64,000 nucleotides of DNA from Silene conica (GCA_029255685.2 CM055316.2:77994861-78058860), one strand, 5' to 3'; positions 32,372 through 44,446 are shown, counted from the first letter of the stretch. Numbers and translations are program-made. Notes: generated by a model from the sequence alone, not told the origin.

Positions 32372-34059
32372 TTTTTTTTTTTTTTTTTTTTGTGACAGAT
32401 GCTTAAGATTTACTTATACTATTGTTTTTGCAATAGCATGAGTAGACCTAATTAGATACCTAATACAATGACTTAAAGAAAAGCAATTACAACTAGTGAT
32501 AAAATGTAGCAAAGAGTTGACTGTAGATGTGATATCCTTATCATGAGCTCTAACAACAAAGGTCTGATGGTAGCGGACATAAGATTGGCCAGTAGCGATG
32601 GTTCCAACTTCACCAGCATGTGTAACCTCCAAATACCGTCGATACGAATGAGTCGTAGAGAGACAAAAACAAGGTGAACTTACGCTCTTGCGAAAAGAAC
32701 GTAGAAAGACAAAGTGACAAGCAAGACAAATAAGTCTGCCATCGATGGAGTAAAAACTCCTACACCTTAGAGATCGGCTCCTTTGATCATAAGTCCAACC
32801 GAATAAGAGACCCAACATGTAGTTAAGAAGGACCAAGAAGAACCCCTCAACCAAATTCCGAACCAAAAGCGCTTTCTTACTAGAGGAGACTTCAGACGAA
32901 CTAAAGGACAGGACACCCAAGTTCGAATAAGTCATAATCATCAGATACAGAGAAATTATTTTGTGGACATGAAGATAAAGGTACTTAAGGTAACCTGACA
33001 TTTAATTTTGTAGAACCACCGCAACCTTTACACCCAAAACCATGGACGACCACATATCAACACAACCCAACACACCATTTTCGTACTGATTCCCAGAATA
33101 CCAATATAAAACCAAGAGGGATGAGAACCTCCATCACAACCGTCTATAACCAGAGAGCACAAAAGTTGCATAAGACGCACCAACAAACAACCGAAACAGA
33201 AAAGAGGACCAACAGTCAAATCCGATCTGAACTCAAACAACCCACGACAACAGGCAAAGAAGACATGCAAGATCAAAAAGACACCCGTTTCACCAAAACG
33301 ACACCTCCCAGGACCACCGTCCAACATGCAACCAGACCAATTGAAAGGACAACAAAGACAAACAAAAGTGATAAATAAAGGGACAGTTTGGTGGGGGAAA
33401 AAGGGGATCACCAAAAAAGATCCAAACCCGACCACATGAAAAAAACATAGCCTCAATCGGATGAGCTATACTCATCGACACATACCGACAAGACCAAGAA
33501 CAAAAGGCCAAACCAGCGATGGGGGAAAAGGGGGGATCACCACTGGGAAGGAAACACGAATGCTAGTGACAGGACAAGGAATCGAAGGGACAAGAACCTC
33601 AGATAAACAAATGCATGCAAACCAACCAAAAGAACCAACAACACAGCCAAACAAAACGGGGAAAGACAACTCAGACGGAGACGGTCACAAACAAAGGCGC
33701 ATCTTTAAAGATAGTCCCAATCAAGATAAAGAGCACACCGACATGCAACTAATGAACTTGATTATAGAAGGAAAGACGAGACAAAGACTCAATCCCATCA
33801 AGAAGAAGGAAAATTGGTATAAGCGGAATTGAACAAATACGGAAATGGTGGTTCGCCGGAGATGAGCCTCGGAGATGAGCGCAATCAGAGGCTCATCTCC
33901 GGCGAAAGGTGGTGAGATATGGGTAGAAAATGGAAGGGAGGCAGTGGCGATGGAACAATAAAAGGGATTTGGGTTTTTTTATGGGGTGTATTTTTTTGGG
34001 GTTTTTCTGGGAGAAAAAGTAGAAAGAGAAGGTGGCGATGGTACGCACACGTCTTTCTA
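32372..34059 (-). mobile_element. LINE-like retroposon with poly(A) tail and 16-bp target duplication
   Basis: The insertion is flanked by the perfect duplication TACTAATCACAAATCG (32356-32371 and 34060-34075) and ends, on the minus strand, in a poly(A) tail (T run 32372-32391), both hallmarks of target-primed retrotransposition. The minus-strand frame 33001-32414 ends CNCFSLSHCIRYLIRSTHAIAKTIV-stop (only part quoted as motif: HAIAKTIV), resembling the AH.LAK end of a LINE-encoded RNase H. The first 1 kb has no recognisable ORF1 or RT and carries a strong hairpin. It may be a deletion derivative that kept both ends of a LINE, or a retroposed transcript. The plus-strand frames at 33121-33832 are antisense to it. 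Confidence 0.6.
33852..33906. repeat. 19-bp perfect hairpin inside the retroposon leader
   Basis: Arms 33852-33870 (TTCGCCGGAGATGAGCCTC) and 33888-33906 are exact reverse complements, with a 17-nt loop that repeats GGAGATGAG once more. It lies about 150-210 nt from the 5' end of the minus-strand retroposon. Confidence 0.95.
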
Positions 34060-34515
34060 TACTAATCACAAATCGTTGAAGAGCGAGTTTTATGTCGCTT
34101 TGTAAAAATACATATAACTCTTGTATAAGAGTGAATCGCGAATGATAAGGTCGTCTTCATAGTAAATTCAGTAACCACGGTAAAATAGCATGCTAAGATT
34201 TATATAAAATCGTTTTACAAAAAATATATAGACTTGCGGTAACAATTGACAGTAGGAATTTTCCCGAACTTCTCTGCAATTCTGGTTTGTACGTTTTTAT
34301 TTCTCTTTTAGTGAATATGCCCTTTGTACATTGATGCAACAAACTCTATTTAAGACAGGGATGTCGCCTTTCTGGTCGCCTTTCGCGCCAGGAGTTGATT
34401 GTAGTACAAGGTTCTGTGGCTCTAAATAATCGCTTTCTCATTACAATTTTACATATGTACAGGTCTATCGATCACATTACAAAGAATCCGGCAGTCACTA
34501 TGTCTATACACTACG

Positions 34516-37500
34516 TTATACATCTGTGCATGTTCGAGTGAAGAGGAGTGCCGACCCATTTACACAACGAAGGACAAGAAGCCTAGAATCGACGTATGTA
34601 CCACACACCACTTTGGTCAGATCGAACATTTCCGGAGGGACTTGTAATCTTATTTCTTGAAGTACCCTTTGAGCGCTTATTTCTTGAAGTACCCTTTGAG
34701 CGCTCTCGGCTTGGCTACCAAGAGGCTCATCAAGTTTCATTGAAATTTCAAGGTCATTTGAAGCAAGTTTGGCTACAGGAAGACTTGAAGGAATCTCACT
34801 GACCGGGAATGCTTTTCTCCATTTCTTCCCTGACAAGATTTTCAGAACGGAGTTTGTTGAGTTCGAACTTGTTAAAGACATTCCCGGGTCAATATTTTCC
34901 TTTAGGTAGAGACGCCGACCAGCCCTTAGTCTGAATGGGGATGTGACTGTTAAATGTCCGGCTGTACCGGTTTTGTTGTGAGGCCAATCCCGGCCATTGA
35001 TCACGTCGAAAGCGATCTCTGAAGAGATCGAGAATGTTGTTTTTGCAGATGATATTCTAGTGACTGATAAGCTTACATCACCTATCAGAACCCGATGAGA
35101 GGGTTGTCGAAAGGTTAAGCCAATATGACGACCCGTACTGTATAGTAGCCGCCATTTTCCTGGTAATAGGTCCAACCAATTCTGCAAACAAATCAACATA
35201 TAAATCTTTAATTAATATTTCAAAGACTCGGGTTCCGTCAGTACAATACTCCGTAGTTCATACACAGCTGTGAGATAATGTCGTTAGAGTAGATTACTAT
35301 TCCAAACCCTCGAAAACTCAGCTACCAGCGAGTGTTAAGCACTAAGCAGTCCTCGCATTTTTAGTAAATCATCAACGGGAAATAAGTGGAATACATCAAT
35401 TTTCCTATCCCTCTTGCACACGTCAACTACCTTAACTACTCCAACGGATAAAGTCAGTGAATGGTGGAACTCGTAACTTGGCTTAATCCAACTCAATTGA
35501 TGTCAACTAACATGACTACATGAGTCATTATATGGAACCGTCTGATGATTGGTAAAATAATGAAAAGAAAGATATTATTGAAGCAAAAACAAGGATAAGA
35601 AGAGAAATCGGAAGTACCCTGGGCTTTGGGTGAGGATTCAGCATCTCCATTAGCTCAATAAAGTGAGAGAGTCTGCGACGCTGAACATGTACTAATATGA
35701 GTACACCATGACTGATGCCATAAGTATCGAAAGAGTAATAGAACAAGGGAATTAAAAAAAAATAAGAATTAAATGATTACTCGTAATTGTTAATGATTAC
35801 TCGTAATTGTCATTTTCCTTATCATAACCAGCTCAAATGGATCAAGAGATAATCATCTCCAGGCATGTCATGAACATCTCTTGATTCACGGTGAAAACCT
35901 TGAGTTGTAACATAGTATGTCAATTGTCAGGTGGGGTATGGCCGTATGGGCGATCTAAAACAGAAAGTGCAGTAGGTACCTGAGGGTGTCCGTATATGTA
36001 CTCCTCAGTAATTCGAACAGCAGTAGATCCAAGACCCCATCTGATAATGCTCATTGATGGCTCGACCCTCCATTTTGGCCCACACAAAAAAGGGTGCCTC
36101 AAAGCATTTAGGCAGCTGTGTCGCAAAACCGGTTAGTCAATATAGTAAGATGAACATACATGGATCATCAAAGTGATCACAGTACAACGTAAGAAACTTG
36201 CAGAAAGCTCACGAGAAAGCAAAAGCACGAATCAGACCGTCGATAGGAGTCATATACTCATATATGATATATGCAGATGGTCTCACATGTGAGACAAAGC
36301 CAAATATCAAGAACGGAGTACTACTCGTTTACTTATATGGTGTATTGATTCGTCGGACGTTTAAGGCTGTCTCCTATAAGTTTTTGTTGTGATCAACTAG
36401 ATGAGTGCCATTTTGTTGATTGTTAATATTTTAAGCTGATGGAGAAGCAATAACAAACCTTATTCTTTCCAAAGGTTTCTGAGCAAGCAATAAGGCCAAT
36501 AAATTCCAACCAGCGCCCCAGTTCCGATCAAGTATCTAAATTAAATTTCTTGTCAAAATTAATGGGAAAATTTTGCAGGAATGGAAGAACAGAAGTGTGG
36601 GAAAGCCGAAGAAGAGAGATCACTTACTTGAAGACCAATATTTCCAGAAGGGGATTTCTTGCATAAAATGGGCAGCATGAATTCACGTAGGCTAGTAGGA
36701 TCGTTTCCCTGCAAAATCATCATCATTAATATGCTACCTTTTGTTAAGTCGTGAAGATTATAGCAAATTTTGGTATCTTAGGTTGACCATGAAAATCCAA
36801 AAAAAAAGACATCGTGAATGCGACAAGCCTAAAGTTTGACATGAAGCATTTATACAACGGGAAAATTTCGGGCAAACACAATACTCCGTAGTATGTACCT
36901 TGGTAAGAAATGATTTGAACTTCGCAAATATTGAAGGATCCATGAGCTCCCGCAGAACCATCTTTGCCATAATAAATCCCAGACACCTAAACGAATATAT
37001 AGATATTTAATCTCACTCAGTGCAAATTAAGCAATCTCAAATGATTTGTAATACTTAAACCGTTAAACGTACCTCATGTCAAATGCAATCATCATTTGGC
37101 GCCTCCTACTATCAAAACTATCATCGTTTGAAGATTTTGAACTGCTCTCAAGAAAATCGGCAGCATTTCCTAAAATACCTACCTGGTAATATGAGCCCTT
37201 GAGGTTAGCCAGTTAGGCAAAGTAAATTGTGATAATTGGGAACAACAACAACAACATCAGAGCCTTAGTCCCAAAATGTTTTGGGATCGGCTGACATGAA
37301 TCATCCTTTGAAACCGTCAAGAGTGAACTCTCATCTCGACAAGAGAAAAAAATAAAGAAAAGAAAAAAAGAAACGGAAGTGAAGGACTAATACTTAATTA
37401 GGTGAGGCAGAAAAATAATTTCATGTTAATTGCAGAATAAATGAGCTACTTACTTTAATACGTCCATCAAGAGGGCTCACGTGCACATTTTCCAATTTCA

Positions 37501-39786
37501 GTTCTGTGTGGGCGAGTCCATGGCTATGCAAATAATTTACCTGAGGAAAATAGACAGTTGGCACATCAGAATGTATCGGGACTTTTGAGTGCAGAACAAA
37601 CATGAAGAAACTGGAGAGATTAATACTCGTAACAAGGACAATCATCATACTCCTATCAAAAGATCTCTCATCAGCATTCGGATGAGACGTAATTGCCGTG
37701 TAACAGCTGGGCCTCCAATGCTGTCGTCCCCTACCCGTCGAACGGACTCCTCATCAAGTGCCAGGGTAGCTTCTAAGGTTGGCAACCAATCTGATTGCTG
37801 AAGCCAATGCCTTAATGAAAAACTTCCATGGTACTGAAACATGGAAAGAATGAGCAATTAATCAGAAACAAATAAGATTGACAAATTGAAAAGCCGAAAG
37901 TTAAATGCACTAATGCACAGTGGATAAAATTGGTTAATGAAGACCCAAAGTTAAACATCCACTGATAATTCCCGTTGCAATGGCCTAGGCATTCTCTTAA
38001 TCGGTAAATGAGCAAGTAAACCACTTGCCTCGAACAACATCACCTAATGCGCCTTAATGGCTCCCCCTCCCCCTGGTTGTAGGGTAAAGAGGGTCTGAGG
38101 TGCGCAGCCATACTTCAATGTTAAAAACATGTAAAGGTTGTCTCTGAATGACTCCACAAAAAATTCGTCTAATAATACATCGAGATTTTGCTACTAAACG
38201 AAACAAGAAGCCTACAGAGTTCAGGCCTTATAGGAAATGAAACATTGCCTACACCAAAAAACAAAAAAAAAAAAAAAAATATGCTGGATACAGAGGACTT
38301 ACACCATGAACCAGGGTAAATGAAGCACCCGCAACAGTTGGAGAAGAGATAAAACCATGAACTTGCATTGAATAAGAATGATACAGAAGTCTACGACGAG
38401 CCAACTTCTTGAATACCTGATAGAATAACAAAGATCAATGAAACACGTATATCAAATAATCCACATCACATATGGGCTAAAACTCCATCCCCGTGTTTTA
38501 AAATTTACCAACCTCTATAGCTCGCTTTCCTCTCCTTTGTGCCTGAACACTAGTAAGCTCCCGAAGCACAACCTTTTTATCATATAATGGGCTGCACTTG
38601 ACCATAATTTAACACAATTAATAATACCAGTGGATTAGTGGAACCTAACTTAATAGTCACAAATAATCTTTTTTCATGCGACATTTTTTTCGGGTTGGTG
38701 TCATGAGCCTAAACACTTTGACTATTTTTTCATGTAGTGTCGTGAGGTTTGAGCCAATACTAGAATGTATGGTAACAACAGGAAGGCATTATGCATCGTC
38801 AAGTCAACTCGTCAAGTGTGGAATTCCATATGAGACATGTGACATTTTTTCGGGTTGGACTCGTTCTTGTCACTCCCTTCTCAAATGTGAGATCCTTCCT
38901 TTGTACATGGCTTAATATTTAAGTAATCAAAACCAGGTCGAATATATGGGGTTTGATCCTAGGTGAAGTTCCACAAAAATGGGTTTAAGCTATACCAAAA
39001 GGAAAGGAGATACTTGACTTCACAAGGACACATTTCCAAAACCAAAATGCAATGGAGGTCGGAGGAGTAACTGCTTGGTTAATAAAGTGTTTAATTTTCT
39101 CATCTCTAACCAATGTGAGACACAGAAATTTATACGCGAGTAACGTCATTTTCAACATTCGTGTTTCAAGCCAATGATCATTGGCCTAAGGGATCACATT
39201 AAGGACAAACAGAAAAGTTGTTAAATTCAACAACGCGTCTGCGCCACACCCACATCCGAACGGAGGACCCTCACATGTGGAACTTTCGGGTTTCTTCACA
39301 AAAGTCATGATCAGCAACAATCACAACAAACTAACCTGCTAGAATCCTTCACTATAGCTTCAAAAACCAGTTCATCACCCTACAGAAATCGCGAAAACAG
39401 CATGATCAGCTACACACATCTAAAAATACATTGATATATAGCACTAAAAACAAATCACAAAACTAAAGCAGAAGCCATACCCGACCGCCAAGACCAACAC
39501 TAACACGGTCGGAAACCTCAAAATCCGACATTTTGTACTGATTAACCAAACCCAATTCATCCTCCACAGTGGATACTCCACCCATTTCACCCTTCTCTTC
39601 AGAGATTGAGCTCATTGAAGCTTTACATAACATTCTAACACATTTTCTAGGCAATAAAGGGCCAAAAAACCTCAAATTTACACTCTTATTTACTGGTTTA
39701 ATCAATAAAGTTGGCGAATTGACGCTTATAAACCGCAAATCAATCCCTTCCATGCTTGAAGCACACCCAATTCCACAAAAAGCCAT
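34516..39786 (-). CDS. PAP14: Plastid-lipid-associated protein 14-like (pseudokinase + fibrillin)
   Basis: Thirteen exons: 39786-39481, 39379-39336, 38591-38513, 38416-38303, 37833-37651, 37540-37454, 37182-37073, 36986-36899, 36708-36628, 36535-36459, 36115-35980, 35680-35618, 35181-34516 (2034 nt, 677 aa), all in phase. The N-terminus looks like a chloroplast transit peptide. A protein-kinase-like domain spans about residues 90-370 and a PAP/fibrillin domain fills the last exon (457-677: WLDLLPGKWRLLYSTGRHIG). This matches Arabidopsis ORG1/PAP14 (FBN11). The catalytic loop reads HTELKLEN (253-260), without the HRD Asp, and VGILG stands where DFG is expected, so it is probably a pseudokinase. 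Residues near 629-646 hold a tandem SAQRVLQEI duplication. Start ATG 39786 is chosen over an upstream in-frame TTG. Confidence 0.88.
34649..34702 (-). repeat. 27-bp in-frame tandem duplication in PAP14-like last exon
   Basis: The nine codons for SAQRVLQEI occur twice in succession in the fibrillin domain; on the plus strand GAAGTACCCTTTGAGCGCT is seen twice, 27 bases apart. The frame is kept. Confidence 0.85.
39219..39300. mobile_element. Solo, internally deleted LTR of the TRIM-2 family
   Basis: Begins TGTTAAATTCAACAACG and ends CGGGTTTCTTCACA, the two ends of the 195-bp TRIM-2 LTR, but only 82 bp long because the middle is missing. A perfect 5-bp duplication AAAGT flanks it (39214-39218, 39301-39305). 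It lies in intron 2 of the PAP14-like gene. Confidence 0.88.
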
Positions 39787-41002
39787 CACCTTTTCATTCA
39801 ACCTACATCAAATCACATCAAAACATTCCAAAGATTCAAACTTTATTCAACCCCATTTCATATTTAATGAATATACTATCGTATGAAGTGACCCATGACA
39901 CATAGATTAATTAAAGATCGCAACTTTCCTAAAACTTAAACGAATACAATCATCTAGCTAACTAAAAATTGAAGATTAGGAGACATACCCAGAAAAGATT
40001 TGATTGGAGAGAGCAAGATTGAAGGAAAAAGAGAGGTGGGTTTTATATAATTATTAAATTAAATTGGAAAAAAGTGGCGTACGATGATTGCGTGCAAAGA
40101 TGAAGGTAGGAAGAGTTGAGCATGAGGAAAAACATGTCAATATCTCAAAATATCTTAAGTTGATTATTGTCTTTATCTCCAGAATCCTCATTTTTGTGCT
40201 AAGATGAGTAGATGAGTAATGAACAATACGTGCGATATTCAAAGGACAAGTGGGAAAAGACACTGAAATTGTGAATGTATGTGTTGCAATAAGTCGTCCA
40301 CGGGTATTGCTCATGCCAAAGTTGTTCTTGACCTCGTCCAAAGCTCAAATGTAGACGATCGGATAGGATCAGATCAGGTTGGATATGAGTTACGGATTTA
40401 GATTTTTTTTGTGGATAAAATTATGAATTACAATCGGGTTAGTTGGAATATACGGACAAAATTGAGTAGGTATCTTGAAATTTTTGGAGCCCGAGAAATC
40501 CGAGTTGAATCATTTAGTATAAATGTGGTTTTCTTATTGTGGAGTATGTAAGTAATGCACATCTAAGTAACTAAGTTCGGTGGATTAGGATGTAATGAAC
40601 CCAGATTGTATCGGGTTAATTAGGTAGAATTCAAAGATATGTGCGTGTTAAGACAACCATTTGGGGGTCAAATGAGGTCAAATGAATTTATCAAATTTGA
40701 TTAGCATATTAATCGAATTTATGTATTCAGAATATTTATTTAAGAAAAAAAAGTATCGTAGCACATCATAGATACAGTCGTATATTCTTCGGTAAAGCAG
40801 ATGTACACAACTTAATAGACTAGTGAATTAGGGAAAGTGGTTTAGAGCCTTAGAGGTAAACAATTCAAAAACCAAAATTATGAAGTTTAACTATGGATTA
40901 AGGTAGGTATGTAATTATCTAAACACTCTCAAATTGTGAAATTATGTTTTACTGCTACTTGTACACGAATAATATGCTATGGTACAGTAAATTGTCAAAA
41001 AT
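39787..41002. other. Intergenic upstream of PAP14-like gene
   Basis: Probably contains the PAP14 5' leader and promoter at its left end (39787-40050). The remainder is AT-rich with GGATCAGATCAGG-type words near 40360 and no recognisable gene. Confidence 0.45.
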
Positions 41003-41075
41003 GACTCCGTGGCCCAATGGATAAGGCGCTGGTCTACGAAACCAGAGATTCTGGGTTCGATCCCCAGCGGAGTCG
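41003..41075 (+). tRNA. tRNA-Arg (anticodon ACG)
   Basis: A 73-nt cloverleaf: acceptor GACTCCG (41003-41009) pairs with CGGAGTC (41068-41074), discriminator G. The D-arm has GGCCCAATGGATAAGGC, the anticodon arm CTGGTCTACGAAACCAG with anticodon ACG, and the T-arm CTGGGTTCGATCCCCAG (B box GGTTCGATCC). A T-rich run suitable for Pol III termination follows. Nuclear-type, intron-less, unlike the degenerate tRNA-like segments elsewhere in the window. Confidence 0.97.
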
Positions 41076-42520
41076 TATTTTAATTTTACCTTTTTTTTGC
41101 TGAGCACCTTCAAAATGACATAAACAGGCGTAATTAGTTAATGGAAGACTCCAATTTCCGATTAAATTTGTTTGAAAAATTATGCAGAAAAAAGATCTTA
41201 ACCTAAAGGTGGGTACTTAACCCAAGGAGTCGATCAAAATTCAAGAGTACGAAGAACAATAGTGGGACTCGATCTCTCGATGACTCCATAGATACGAAGG
41301 TTAAGCCGAAATATTGGAAATTTTATACTGCATATGCTCTATATATTGATGTAATAAATTATATCGTCACAATAATAGAACAAAGTATATTTGTATAGGA
41401 GGTATTACGATAATAAGATGATATAAAAGGACTTGTTTCTAATAGTAAAAAAAATTGTGATAGGAGGCCAGAGAAGACTTTACTACATTAGCATGAATGA
41501 GTAATTATTAATTATAGAGGTTGTAAGACTCGAGTAGTCGGGTATCAATCACTTTCAGAGTTTCAGTATTTTCAAGTTAATTTGGTTGGAATTATTTTAC
41601 GAAAACAGATTTTACGTTTAGATGTACTCATTTTACATAACACTTTGTATAAGGTTTCATCCTTGTATATATAAGGTTTCATTATTTCGAATTGAATTTT
41701 CAGAAGTAAATGAGTTATTGTAAATTGAACTTATATATAACAGGGACAAAATCACAAAATTAAACTAAATTGATGTGCAATATAAAATAACTGAACCGAA
41801 ATATATTTATATAATTTAAACTAAACCGAATCAAACTTGAATTATAATCCAGGACTTATTATATCATTATTGCAAGTTCGCAACACCTAAAGCTGGCAAA
41901 CAATTACGCGACCCATAAACCTAACACAAAATTAACGGGTTTGAGTTGAGGCTAAATGATCCATTTATGTTAGAGGACCGACATGAACACAACATGATAT
42001 TTAATTGACTTGGGTTTGGGTTGATCTCTCTAAACACGAACCCGACAGAATGACATGTTTACTAAATTAATCCTAATTATACTTAAACTTCCCAAAGATC
42101 ACATGACACGAAAACCCGACACAAAATTAACGGGTTAGGATTGAGGTATTATGACTCATTTATGTAAGTGGTGAACACGATCACAACACGAAATTTTGAT
42201 TGGGTCGAATTTTAATTGTACGGTTTGTAACCTATTTACATGAGATACGAACGTAAACTCGACACAATCCGATCTATTTACCAGGTCTAATTACCTTAAA
42301 GAAGCACGTCAATTCTAGTGAATCTCACTCACCTATCCACAAAAATTGGAACACAATCTCCATGTCCTAAAACTATCCACGCGTACCACAACTAGTGGCT
42401 CATCAAATTACTCCATCGTAACGATAATTCAAACTACTACGTTCTTCATTCATCACCATTCACTATCTATCTATCTTCAACAAAAAAATCAACATTTTTC
42501 AACCCAAATGATCTTCATCA
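41076..42520. other. Intergenic between tRNA-Arg and PPR gene
   Basis: AT-rich. The part 41885-42290 contains opposed ACCCGACACAAAATTAACGGGTT-like words (AAAATTAACGGGTT occurs twice) and CTGGCAAAC / ACCAGGTCT ends suggesting an old hAT-like element, but no target duplication was identified. The last 200 bases probably hold the PPR 5' leader. Confidence 0.4.
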
Positions 42521-44446
42521 ATGGCAATTCCAAGCTTTTCACCATCTAATTACTTTCACCCATTTACCCAACTCACCATTTCCAAACCTTTTCACTTCAT
42601 TTACTCACCTCCATGGCTAAACCCTCCCAAGTTCATCATTGTTCATTCCTCTACATGCCCACCTCCTATGTTAGATGAAGAACCCTCCTCCTCCCCTGCA
42701 TCACCCCTTGTTCAACTCACTTACGAGTCGAACCCGAACCCAAACCCAAACTCAAACTCAAACTCGAGTGTCGGGTTCAAAAGTAGAACTAGGGATGTCA
42801 ATGGGCAGGATATGAATAAAATGTTGATCAACTTGCTTAAAGACCCTAGTACTCAAGACCTTGGGTTGGAGTATTACGAGAAGGCGAAAGCGAGTCCGGG
42901 ATTTGTACCTCAGGTTATGACTTTGAAGTCGATTTTGAGGTATTTGGTTAAATCAAAGAAATGGGATTTGATTTTTGTTGTATGTAAAGATATGGTTATG
43001 TATAAAGTGTTGCCTAATGGTATGTTTTGTGGTACAATTGTGAGCAGTTGTATTAAAGCTAGGAAGTTTATAGTTGCTGATATGTTACTAAAAAGTATTG
43101 AAATCGATAAGAATGTTGCGGCTTTTGGGTATGTTTCCGCGATTAGAAGTTATAATAAGCTTCATATGTATGGGATTTCGATTGATTTGTATGAAAGGAT
43201 GAAAATATGTACAGTCGCACTAGACCCTGGAGGGTATGTTTTGGTAATGGAAGCTTATTTGAAATTAGGGGATTACGATAAAGTGGTTGAATTATTTAGC
43301 GAATTGGAAGGGGATTATAAGGTCGAGGATTTAGAAAATGGTGTTCAAGCTTACGGGGTTTTGATCGAGGCCTTAGGGAAAGCAGGGCAAGGGTATAGAG
43401 CTCTCGAGGAGTTTGAGCGAATGCGTGACAAGGGTATTCCTTCGAGTGCCTTAGTTTATACGTCGTTGATCAGTTCGTTGGCCGATATGAGGAGAATAGA
43501 GCTTGTTGAAGGTTTAGTTGAAGAGGCCGCGTCTAAGCAAATGGTGAAGGACCCGGCATTGTTCCTTAAGTTGGTTATCATGTATGTTGAGGAAGGGTTG
43601 ATGGAGAAGACTTTGAGTGTTGTAAAGATAATGAAAGGGGCTAATTTGAAGGTGTCGGATTGCATTTTTTGCGCGATTGTTAATGGGTATGCGAAGAAAA
43701 GAGGGCTTAAAATGGCGGCTAATGTGTACGATGAGCTTGTATTGGAAGGGTGTGAGCCAGGGCAAGTGACCTATGCTTCAATCATCAATGTGTTCTTTAG
43801 ATTGGGGTTGTTTTCCAGGGCGAAAAAAGTGTTCGAGGAAATGCAACTAAGGGGATTTGATCGATGTGTGGTAGCTTACTCTACCATGATTGTAATGTAT
43901 GGTAAGACGGGGCAATTGAGAGAGGCGATGAAGCTCCTAGCGAAGATGAAGGAACGAGGGTGTCAGCCTAATGTATGGGTTTACAACGCGCTAATTGATG
44001 TTCATGGAAGGGCGAATAATTTGAGGCAAGTAGATAAGATATGGAACGAGATGAAGCGAAAAAAGGTTAAACCTGATCGAATTAGCTACACCAGTATCAT
44101 AGGAGCTTACTCTAAGGCGAAGGAGTATGAGGGTTGCATCAAGTTTTATGAAGAGTATCGGTTGAGTGGAGGGAAAATCGATCTAGCCATGGCCGGGATT
44201 ATGGTCGGTGTGTTCTCGAAGATTAATAGTATCGAAGAATTGGTTAAGCTTTTACAGGATTTGAAAGCTGAGGGGATTAAGTTAGATGTAAGACTGTATA
44301 AATCTGCTTTCAATGCTATGAGAGATGCAGGGTTACAAATGCAAACAGTATGGCTGCAGGAAAATTTTGGAAATTCTTTGAGTGAATCTTCTCTTGATAA
44401 GGATGTGAGATTTAGAAAGATTCAAGGTTTGATCAACACTAATTGA
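42521..44446 (+). CDS. Chloroplast-type P-class pentatricopeptide repeat protein
   Basis: One uninterrupted 641-aa frame from ATG 42521. The first 60 residues are rich in Ser, Pro, Phe and Thr, like an organelle transit peptide. From about residue 150 onward 35-residue helical repeats follow, with typical words VYTSLISSLADMRRIELVEG, TYASIINVFFRLGLFSRAKK, AYSTMIVMYGKTGQLREAMK, VYNALIDVHGRANNLRQVDK and SYTSIIGAYSKAKEYEGC. P-class PPR proteins bind specific organellar RNAs, affecting stability, splicing or translation; there is no E/DYW tail, so C-to-U editing activity is not indicated. The overall layout recalls Arabidopsis At5g13770, a tentative assignment. The intronless structure is normal for the family. 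It is followed by its 3' UTR and then the F-box gene on the same strand. Confidence 0.9.
   Translation: MAIPSFSPSNYFHPFTQLTISKPFHFIYSPPWLNPPKFIIVHSSTCPPPMLDEEPSSSPASPLVQLTYESNPNPNPNSNSNSSVGFKSRTRDVNGQDMNKMLINLLKDPSTQDLGLEYYEKAKASPGFVPQVMTLKSILRYLVKSKKWDLIFVVCKDMVMYKVLPNGMFCGTIVSSCIKARKFIVADMLLKSIEIDKNVAAFGYVSAIRSYNKLHMYGISIDLYERMKICTVALDPGGYVLVMEAYLKLGDYDKVVELFSELEGDYKVEDLENGVQAYGVLIEALGKAGQGYRALEEFERMRDKGIPSSALVYTSLISSLADMRRIELVEGLVEEAASKQMVKDPALFLKLVIMYVEEGLMEKTLSVVKIMKGANLKVSDCIFCAIVNGYAKKRGLKMAANVYDELVLEGCEPGQVTYASIINVFFRLGLFSRAKKVFEEMQLRGFDRCVVAYSTMIVMYGKTGQLREAMKLLAKMKERGCQPNVWVYNALIDVHGRANNLRQVDKIWNEMKRKKVKPDRISYTSIIGAYSKAKEYEGCIKFYEEYRLSGGKIDLAMAGIMVGVFSKINSIEELVKLLQDLKAEGIKLDVRLYKSAFNAMRDAGLQMQTVWLQENFGNSLSESSLDKDVRFRKIQGLINTN

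Noticed and set aside
33121-33832. Plus-strand Lys/Thr/Gln-rich frames
   Set aside because: Antisense to the minus-strand retroposon, with no start context, domain or codon bias supporting a gene.
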